From the NCBI GenBank assembly GCA_019243975.1, contig JAFATL010000394.1, forward strand, positions 1 through 11,646: DNA of 11,646 nucleotides. The letters are read 5' to 3'. This DNA comes from Actinomycetota bacterium. GTDB taxonomy: Bacteria > Actinomycetota > Acidimicrobiia > Acidimicrobiales > JAFATL01. A model generated the notes under the pieces. That model was given only the letters and a program-made list of their open reading frames with translations, was not told the origin of the DNA and searched no databases. Positions 6,417-11,646 of the stretch are shown here, piece after piece; the first letter of the stretch is position 1, and each line of letters begins with the position of its first letter. The translations under genes were made by a program, and so were the position numbers.

Positions 6417-8143
6417 ACCGCGTCATCACCAGCCCCGTGCGTTTGGCGGGCGGGCTTCACCTGGCCCACCTGACGTTGCTGGCCGCCGCCGACGCGGTGG
6501 TGCGTCATCACCGGGCAGCCGGTCGGGAGGTGGCGTGGCCCGTCGCCAGCCTGGCTGGCGACCTCGGGGCGCAGGCGGCCGTCGAGCGCCAGCTGGCCCA
6601 GTCGGGGCAGCGGCGCACCGACTTGGGGCGTGACGCCTTCGTCGAGCGGGTCAAGGCGTTCGAGGTCGATTGCCGTGCTTCGACCATCGCCCAGTTGGCC
6701 GAGCTCGGCATTGCCGTCGACCTCGAGGCCGGCACCACTGACCGCGAGGCCGTCGCCAGCGCCGCCCGCACCGCCTTCGTGCGCCTCTTCGAGGCAGGCC
6801 TGGTCAAGCGGGAAGAACGTGTCGTGGGGACGTGCCCGTGGTGCGAGACGGTTGTCGACCGGGCCGAGGCGGTACCGGCCGAGGTGCCGGGGGAGCGCCT
6901 CACCGTGCGGCTGCAGGTGCTCGACGACGAATCGGTCGAGCTGGCCGTCGACGTGTCGGCCCCCGAGCTGCTGCCCGGTGTGGTGGCGGTGGCCGTCCCC
7001 GCTGACCATCCGGCCGCCGGGCACAAGGCCCAGATCCCCGTCATCGACAACGCCGTGCCCGTCGTCCCCGATGACGACGTTGCTGAACCCGTGCTGGTCG
7101 TGCCCGCTCACGACGCCGTGGCGTTCGTGATCGCTCGCCGGCTCGGACTGGTGCCCATCCAGGTGCTCGACGCGTCGGGCGTGGTGCGGGTGCCGGGCCC
7201 CCTCGACGGTTTGGCGCGCTACGCGGCGCGGGCCGCCGCGCGCGAGCTGCTCGAAGCGGAGGGCGCGCTGGCCGCCGCCACCGAGACGGTCGAGGACCTC
7301 GATCGGTGCCGGCGCTGCGGCACCGTCTTGGTGCCGCGGCTCGGACAGCACTGGTTCCTGCCGATGGCCGACCTCGAAGTGGCGGCGGCCGACGCCGTGC
7401 GCCAGGGCGCCGTCGACTTCGCACCGGCGGGCGCTCGCGACGACCTGCTGGCGCGGGCCGGCAACGGCGGAGACTGGTGCCTCAGCCACCAGGTGTGGGC
7501 GGGCCAGCCCGTGCCGGTGGCGACGTGTCTCGACTGCGGGAGCCTCGAGGTGGCGGTGGACTCGTCGGACTCGTGCGGGCGCTGCATGGGAACGCTCGTC
7601 GCCGACGACGACGTGCTCGACGCCCGCTTCGTGGGGGCGATGGCGTTGCTCAGCGACACCGGTTGGCCCGGCGATCAGAGCGGGCCGGCAACCGCCGCGC
7701 CCGGCACCATGTTGATGGTCACCGGTGTGGGGGTGTCGTGGTGGGCCCTCCCCATCGCCGCCCTCGGGTTGCGCCTGGCCGAAGCCATCCCCTTCTCGCA
7801 CGTCGCCGTGCAGCCGGTGAACGCAACGGCCGACGAACCCGACCCGACTCTCCCGGTCGACCTCGACGCCCGCATTGAAGCCGCCGGCCGCCGAGCGGTT
7901 CGCGCGGCACTCGTCGTAGGCGGACTCGATATTGCTGCAGGGGAGTCGCTCGTACAACTAGTGGACTCACCCTCTCCCGGCGAGGGGAACGTCGACGACC
8001 TAGTCGAAGTGTGCACCGCCGCTTTCGGGGCGGGGACGCCGTCGGTGGCTGTGGCGCATCTAGCGGGATTCCTTGCCGCTGGGATTCCGCTCGACGACAT
8101 GGACCGGGTGCGCTCGCTGGTGGCGCCGGTCATCGACGCGTGA
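6407..8143 (+). CDS. Degenerate valyl-tRNA-synthetase-like protein (class I synthetase fold, catalytic motifs lost)
   Basis: The 578 residues follow ValRS from its active-site start through the editing domain and second half of the catalytic domain. Aligned blocks include LGRDAFVERV (73-82), TAFVRLFEAGLV (122-133), the CPWC knuckle (143-146), PAHD (233-236), QHWFLPM (314-320), DWCLSHQVWAGQPVPV (356-371) and DDDVLDARF (400-408). Signature residues are gone: HIGH is HLAH (18-21), the editing motif TTRPET is replaced around SAPELL (184-189), KMSKS is absent after SHVAVQPV, and the tRNA-binding C-terminus is missing (true ValRS is about 850-950 residues). CxxC pairs at 143, 301, 374 and 390 remain. 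No stop or frameshift interrupts it, so it is probably a maintained non-synthetase paralogue. Start is GTG at 6407; GTG near 6437 is an alternative. Codons in the last 80 residues are less GC-biased. Confidence 0.85.
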   Translation: MQPDRVITSPVRLAGGLHLAHLTLLAAADAVVRHHRAAGREVAWPVASLAGDLGAQAAVERQLAQSGQRRTDLGRDAFVERVKAFEVDCRASTIAQLAELGIAVDLEAGTTDREAVASAARTAFVRLFEAGLVKREERVVGTCPWCETVVDRAEAVPAEVPGERLTVRLQVLDDESVELAVDVSAPELLPGVVAVAVPADHPAAGHKAQIPVIDNAVPVVPDDDVAEPVLVVPAHDAVAFVIARRLGLVPIQVLDASGVVRVPGPLDGLARYAARAAARELLEAEGALAAATETVEDLDRCRRCGTVLVPRLGQHWFLPMADLEVAAADAVRQGAVDFAPAGARDDLLARAGNGGDWCLSHQVWAGQPVPVATCLDCGSLEVAVDSSDSCGRCMGTLVADDDVLDARFVGAMALLSDTGWPGDQSGPATAAPGTMLMVTGVGVSWWALPIAALGLRLAEAIPFSHVAVQPVNATADEPDPTLPVDLDARIEAAGRRAVRAALVVGGLDIAAGESLVQLVDSPSPGEGNVDDLVEVCTAAFGAGTPSVAVAHLAGFLAAGIPLDDMDRVRSLVAPVIDA

Positions 8144-8149
8144 GGATGG
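8142..8149 (+). promoter_or_regulatory. Ribosome-binding site deciding the glycosyltransferase start
   Basis: GAGGATGG begins inside the stop codon of the ValRS-like gene and lies 7 nt before the ATG at 8157. It supports that ATG over the in-frame ATG at 8073, whose extra 28 residues (Trp/Arg-rich) overlap the upstream gene and do not match the GT2 fold. A five-codon frame starting at the ATG at 8146 ends in the TGA that overlaps the true start. Confidence 0.6.
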
Positions 8150-8156
8150 CGTTCCG

Positions 8157-9020
8157 ATGATCTCCTTCTCCGTTGTTACGCCCTCGTACAACTACGGCCG
8201 CTTTCTGGTGGATGCCTTGGAATCGGTTCGCCAGCAACGCGATATCGCCGACGTGGAGCACGTGGTTGTTGACGGGAAGTCGACAGACGACACGGTCGAG
8301 GTTCTGCGCGCCGCGCCGGGCAATGTTCGCTGGGTGAGCGAGCCCGACGACGGCCAGACCGACGCGCTGAATAAGGGGTTCGCCATGGCCGCGGGCGACT
8401 GGGTGGGTTGGCTAAACGCCGACGAGTTCTATCTTCCACACACGCTGGCCTCGGTTGCGGCCGCCGTGGAAGCGTCACCTGACCTTGACGTGATCTACGC
8501 CGACGGCTTGTTCACAGATGAGACGGGTCACGCGCAGAAGTTGTTCACGGCACGGCCGTATAGCCGCCGCATGATGCGCTGGCTGGGTCCGTACCCGCTT
8601 ACGTGTACCTGTTTCTTTCGGCGAGAGCTCCTGGTGCAGCACCCGATGGACACGTCGCTCCGGCTCATGATGGACTTCGACCTGTTCCTCAAGCTGGGAG
8701 ACGCCGGCGCGCGTTGGGCCTACCTGCCACTGCCGCTGGGCGCCTTCCGGCTCCACGAGGCGCAGGCCACAACGACGCCCCGCCCGGCGTTCGTCGACGA
8801 GGCGTATCGGATCCGCGGCCGCTGGATCATCCCGTGGGAACACATCCGGGTGCCTTTCCAGGCCGTCAACCGACTGCAGGAGATGGCGTCGGGCGCTGTG
8901 TCGCGGGCGAAGCGTTTCGCCGCCGACCATACGGGTGACGACCTCAACTGGTGGCGGGACCCAGACGTCGAAGCATCCGTCGCCCAGCTGGAGCGGGAGT
9001 TCGACGCGCGACGTCGCTGA
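8157..9020 (+). CDS. Family 2 glycosyltransferase
   Basis: A 287-residue GT-A-fold glycosyltransferase, predicted cytoplasmic or membrane-associated through basic helices, with no transmembrane segment. Seen: nucleotide-binding start FSVVTPSYNYGRFL (4-17), EHVVVDGKSTDDT (34-46), the SEPDDGQTDALNKGF block (61-75), and the metal-site strand GWLNADE (84-90), where many members have a D-x-D or N-x-D-D. The acceptor-side MDFDLFLKL (172-180) is where the catalytic base is expected. Sugar donor and acceptor are unknown. It starts 13 nt after the ValRS-like gene and probably shares its transcript. Its stop is 3 nt from the stop of the convergent flippase, so the two sets of polysaccharide genes meet here. 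Base composition is slightly less GC-rich than tig-clpX. Confidence 0.9.
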   Translation: MISFSVVTPSYNYGRFLVDALESVRQQRDIADVEHVVVDGKSTDDTVEVLRAAPGNVRWVSEPDDGQTDALNKGFAMAAGDWVGWLNADEFYLPHTLASVAAAVEASPDLDVIYADGLFTDETGHAQKLFTARPYSRRMMRWLGPYPLTCTCFFRRELLVQHPMDTSLRLMMDFDLFLKLGDAGARWAYLPLPLGAFRLHEAQATTTPRPAFVDEAYRIRGRWIIPWEHIRVPFQAVNRLQEMASGAVSRAKRFAADHTGDDLNWWRDPDVEASVAQLEREFDARRR

Positions 9021-9023
9021 AGT

Positions 9024-10541
9024 TCAACCCGCAGACTGCGTGTCGGGATCGGTTGGGATTGCCCTGCGTTCACGAATCATACGGAGGAGCTGCTGCCGGT
9101 AGCTCGTCCAGGCGATACGGGCGTAGATCCCGAGGCAGACCAGCAGCAGCAACCACCGAAGCGCGGCGCCGCCGTATACCCCCATGAACGCTGATCCGAT
9201 GAGGACCAGCGAGGTAACGGCGGTGAACTTGATGTGGTCCGCGTTGAATGGATGGAAGCCGTAAAACCGTCGAATCTCCACCAGGTGCAGGATGTTGAGG
9301 GTGGTTGCTGCTACCGCGGCGCCCGCGGCCACGCCGCCGAGGCCGAACAGCTTCCCGAGACCGATGTCGGCGCCGATACCGGTGCCGAGGGCCACGACGG
9401 CGTTGAGCATCTCGATGCCTTGGTGGTCGGTCACCATCAGCAAGCCCTCGGTCGGGCCCGTGAGTACGTTCAGATAGACGCCAATGCTCAGGAGCACGGC
9501 CGCCGGGAGCGCGGCCTCGTACGAGCCACCGATCAGGTGCAACGCGTCCTTCCATACGAGCGTCGCTGTTAGCGCGATGGGAAAGGTGAGTACGCAGTCG
9601 AGCTTCGTTACCTCATTGAAGAGAAACCCTGCGCCCTCGAAATCGTTCCCGTGGTACCGGTCAGCCAGTCCAGGAAGGAACGCGGTCACGAGGGCGGAAT
9701 GCATGAAGCTGAGATAAATCGCCGCCGTCGCCACCAGGGCGTACCGGCCCGTTTCTGCCGTGCCGAATAGGCCGGCCACGACATAGCGGTCGACGCGTAG
9801 CCAGAGCGTGTAGAGGAGAGTCGAGAACGTGAGCGGCAACGAGTAGCGGGTGATCCCGCGGATCTGCCAGTGCCACGGAGGCTTGATGACGCCGGCGGCG
9901 CGGCGAGCGCCTGCTACCGCGACAACTACAAGCGCTACGAGGGCGCTAATGGTGTAGATGTTCACTGCGCTGAGTGCCGTGAGGTGACCCTCGAGCGTCA
10001 CGACGATCACGAGGATCAGCAGCGAAAGTGACCGCAGCATGGGTGCGATTGCCGCGTGCAGCATCAGGTTGAGTGCCCGGGCGGTCGCCACGATGACGTC
10101 CATGAACACCAGCGCGGGCAGAGCGAGGGCGATCCAGCGCAAGAGGCTTGTGAGCCGCGGCTCGTGCAATAGATGCGTGCTGAGTAGAGGAGCAGCGAGC
10201 GCCAGCACCACACTGAATGCGACACTGGCGATGAGCGCCACGACAAGGGCTGACGCCATTGCACCGGAGATGTCTTCTGGCTTGTCAGCGCCGGTAGCCA
10301 CTGCGATGAACCGCACGACGGTTGTCGGGAGTGCGAGGCCGGCGATAGGCATGATCGTCAGGACAGTCGTCGTGGCGAGCGCGTACAGGCCGTAACGGTC
10401 TGGGCCGAGCTTGCGCGCGAGCAGAACTGTCGCGGCAAGGAGAAGTAGCTGCCCGATGAGAGTCCCGGTGAGCAGCAGCGCGCCGCCGGCCGCGATCTGC
10501 CCGGTGGACGTAGCTGGTCGGAGGTTGTCGCTGTTCGACAT
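9024..10541 (-). CDS. Wzx-like polysaccharide flippase (MATE/MOP superfamily membrane protein)
   Basis: A 505-residue protein that is almost entirely hydrophobic, with about 12-14 membrane segments, the usual size for lipid-linked oligosaccharide flippases. Family features seen: the first-helix exit LLARKLGPDRYGLYALAT (40-57), VDRYVVAGLFGTAETGRYAL (250-269) at the start of the second half, and LPGLADRYHG (289-298). It should move polyprenyl-linked repeat units across the membrane. The ATG at 10541 gives an N-terminus MSNSDNL ahead of the first helix; a TTG at 10577 would add 12 residues and overlap the upstream TGA as TTGA, a coupling arrangement that is also plausible. Neither start has a clear Shine-Dalgarno. 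It follows the SGNH-like gene and is probably co-transcribed with it; it converges on the glycosyltransferase. Confidence 0.92.
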   Translation of the reverse strand: MSNSDNLRPATSTGQIAAGGALLLTGTLIGQLLLLAATVLLARKLGPDRYGLYALATTTVLTIMPIAGLALPTTVVRFIAVATGADKPEDISGAMASALVVALIASVAFSVVLALAAPLLSTHLLHEPRLTSLLRWIALALPALVFMDVIVATARALNLMLHAAIAPMLRSLSLLILVIVVTLEGHLTALSAVNIYTISALVALVVVAVAGARRAAGVIKPPWHWQIRGITRYSLPLTFSTLLYTLWLRVDRYVVAGLFGTAETGRYALVATAAIYLSFMHSALVTAFLPGLADRYHGNDFEGAGFLFNEVTKLDCVLTFPIALTATLVWKDALHLIGGSYEAALPAAVLLSIGVYLNVLTGPTEGLLMVTDHQGIEMLNAVVALGTGIGADIGLGKLFGLGGVAAGAAVAATTLNILHLVEIRRFYGFHPFNADHIKFTAVTSLVLIGSAFMGVYGGAALRWLLLLVCLGIYARIAWTSYRQQLLRMIRERRAIPTDPDTQSAG

Positions 10542-10573
10542 GGCAGTTGAGGGGGCGGCGCCGAAGCGCGACC

Positions 10574-11533
10574 TCAACCGGTGAAGCTAGCCACGTTTCG
10601 CACTGCGTCGGTGATCCAGCCCGCGAGCGCTCGGCGCCCGACGTCGCGGAAATGTTCCGCGCCGTAGTACGGATGGAAGTAATCGCTCGGCTCCAGGCGA
10701 TCGTGGAAGTCGAGAAGCTGGGCGTGGGCCCCAGCCTTCCCCAGCAGGCCGGCCGCCAGCCGCACGTGACTGGCGACGTGATCGGCGAAATCCGCACCGT
10801 GCAACTCGACTCCGGCCTGGACGTTGAAGGGCGTGGCGTACAGCACGCATCGGATCCCAGTGGATTCGAGCAGCGTCACCGCGTCGACCATCTCGACCAT
10901 GCGCTCGTGATCAGGATCTGGGTCGTGGCCTGCGTGGAATGCGAAGATTTCGGCCAACTGGTGGCGCCGGGCCTCCGCATCCTCCGCCTTATGCGTTTTG
11001 ACGTCGACAAACTGCTGCACCACCGTGAGCTCGCTGTAACGCGAGGGAGAGGGCATCGCGAGGTACGCCCGCCACTGCTCACGCGTGCCCAAATCCCGTG
11101 CATGCATCCACACCAGCGGTCGCGGACGCTCACACCATCGGTCCATGATCCGTATCGCGTTGTCGAACCGGAGGTCGGGCCGCCGGTGCCACATGACTGA
11201 GGTGGATCGCGGCAGTGTCACAGGAAAGACCACAATCTCAGGTCGATGTGGAAGCTGGACGAGCGCCCGCGCCAATGCGCGATACACGCCGAGGTGCCAG
11301 CCACCAGTACCGAGGGCAGCGATGTCCGTTCCGAACTCGGTGGCGAGCATCTCGCCCACTGTGCGCTGATCGGGATCCTCACGGGCAACCTTCATCCACG
11401 GCGACTCGTGCCAGCAGAGGACCCTCGGCCCGGGCGATTTGTACATCTTGAGCATGTCGTCGAAGCGACGGAGATCCGGATCGACGAAGTACCTGTAGGC
11501 GATCTTGTGTCGAACGAACTCCGCTGCGCCCAC
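10574..11533 (-). CDS. SGNH-hydrolase-like protein of a polysaccharide locus
   Basis: A 319-residue protein whose best visible resemblance is to SGNH/GDSL-type esterases and acetyltransferases. Seen: a strand ending in VLCWHES (38-44) where the family has its GDS serine block, so Ser44 would be the nucleophile; a turn ALGTGGWH (73-80) resembling the glycine block; a strand EIVVFPVTLPRS (99-110); a late strand CVLYATPFN (229-237); and a C-terminal SDYFHPYYG (283-291) with the D-x-x-H spacing of the catalytic Asp-His pair (D284, H287). No signal peptide or membrane segment is evident. The GDS box is not canonical, so it could be inactive or another fold. The start is GTG, with TACTAT placed 6 nt upstream for a leaderless mRNA. 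It precedes the flippase, so a role in glycan modification is inferred. Confidence 0.8.
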   Translation of the reverse strand: MGAAEFVRHKIAYRYFVDPDLRRFDDMLKMYKSPGPRVLCWHESPWMKVAREDPDQRTVGEMLATEFGTDIAALGTGGWHLGVYRALARALVQLPHRPEIVVFPVTLPRSTSVMWHRRPDLRFDNAIRIMDRWCERPRPLVWMHARDLGTREQWRAYLAMPSPSRYSELTVVQQFVDVKTHKAEDAEARRHQLAEIFAFHAGHDPDPDHERMVEMVDAVTLLESTGIRCVLYATPFNVQAGVELHGADFADHVASHVRLAAGLLGKAGAHAQLLDFHDRLEPSDYFHPYYGAEHFRDVGRRALAGWITDAVRNVASFTG

Positions 11534-11539
11534 GCCTGA

Positions 11540-11545
11540 ATAGTA
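11540..11545 (-). promoter_or_regulatory. Putative -10 element TACTAT for a leaderless SGNH-like gene
   Basis: On the minus strand TACTAT (11545 to 11540) is followed by 6 nt and then the GTG start at 11533, so +1 would coincide with the start codon. There is no Shine-Dalgarno. The -35 region is poor. Confidence 0.35.
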
Positions 11546-11601
11546 CGGCGCGCACGTAGGGCGTCCCTTCTTCTGAAACTAGGAGAAACGGACCCGCCCG
11601 G

Positions 11602-11607
11602 TAATCT
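11602..11607 (+). promoter_or_regulatory. Putative -10 element TAATCT for the divergent right-edge gene
   Basis: TAATCT fits the TANNNT -10 pattern and ends 7 nt before a TTG at 11615. It lies in the roughly 80-bp divergent region shared with the SGNH-like gene. No convincing -35 is seen. Confidence 0.3.
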
Positions 11608-11614
11608 CAGCAGC

Positions 11615-11646
11615 TTGAGCGAGGAGCTACAGCGCGCGCGAGCCTG
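11615..11646 (+). CDS. Possible 5' end of a divergent gene, cut by the window edge
   Basis: From the TTG at 11615 the frame reads (M)SEELQRARA and runs open into the window edge. The peptide looks like a normal acidic/amphipathic N-terminus, and a TAATCT hexamer lies at leaderless distance. Ten codons are too few to assign a family, and TTG is the weakest of the common starts. Confidence 0.3.
   Translation, partial: MSEELQRARA

Noticed and set aside
5780..7957. 725-codon minus-strand frame opposite the repeat gene and the ValRS-like gene
   Set aside because: The plus strand shows ValRS homology blocks and hendecads; the minus reading is low-complexity His/Arg/Gly. Noted because an apparently decayed gene could have hidden an antisense one, but nothing supports this.
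8073..8156. Upstream ATG extension of the glycosyltransferase
   Set aside because: The extra 28 residues overlap the ValRS-like gene and precede the start of the GT2 fold; the ribosome-binding site fits the ATG at 8157.

Overview
The window is very GC-rich, has G/C-biased third codon positions, and carries actinobacterial-type gene order (tig-clpP-clpX followed by a valyl-tRNA-synthetase-like gene). It looks like chromosomal DNA of a high-GC Actinomycetota. The single clpP, the Thr-rich surface protein with an LAxSG-type tail and the envelope genes would fit a lineage such as Acidimicrobiia, but the sequence alone does not prove class or genus.

Layout. (1) 66-1583 (+): an initiating polyprenyl-phosphate sugar-1-phosphate transferase for exopolysaccharide or glycan synthesis. 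(2) 1592-2083 (-): a small Thr/Ala-rich surface protein with an N-terminal membrane segment and a C-terminal sorting-like tail, convergent with gene 1. (3) 2180-2416 (-): tRNA-Gly(TCC), tRNA-Pro(TGG) and a duplicated 5' fragment of the tRNA-Pro. (4) 2476-5768 (+): the proteostasis operon tig-clpP-clpX, with a one-base stop/start overlap at tig/clpP and an 18-nt gap before clpX. (5) 5814-6377 (+): an unrecognised membrane protein with a nine-unit 11-residue repeat. (6) 6407-8143 (+): an intact ORF homologous to valyl-tRNA synthetase that has lost HIGH, KMSKS, the editing-site TTRPET motif and the anticodon-binding region. (7) 8157-9020 (+): a GT2 glycosyltransferase just downstream. (8) On the minus strand, 10541-9024 is a Wzx-like flippase and 11533-10574 an SGNH-hydrolase-like protein; they overlap or abut and read as one operon. 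(9) At the right edge, a divergent gene may begin near 11615.

How the genes work together. Trigger factor and ClpXP form a housekeeping folding and degradation module. Around it are genes of an envelope polysaccharide pathway: chain initiation, a glycosyltransferase, export by flippase and a possible modifying SGNH protein. The most unusual item is the decayed but uninterrupted ValRS-like protein, which sits where other actinobacteria keep valS downstream of clpX. Several genes (tig, the 11-mer repeat protein, the SGNH-like gene and the right-edge gene) lack a Shine-Dalgarno sequence and have a TANNNT hexamer placed to give leaderless or nearly leaderless mRNAs.
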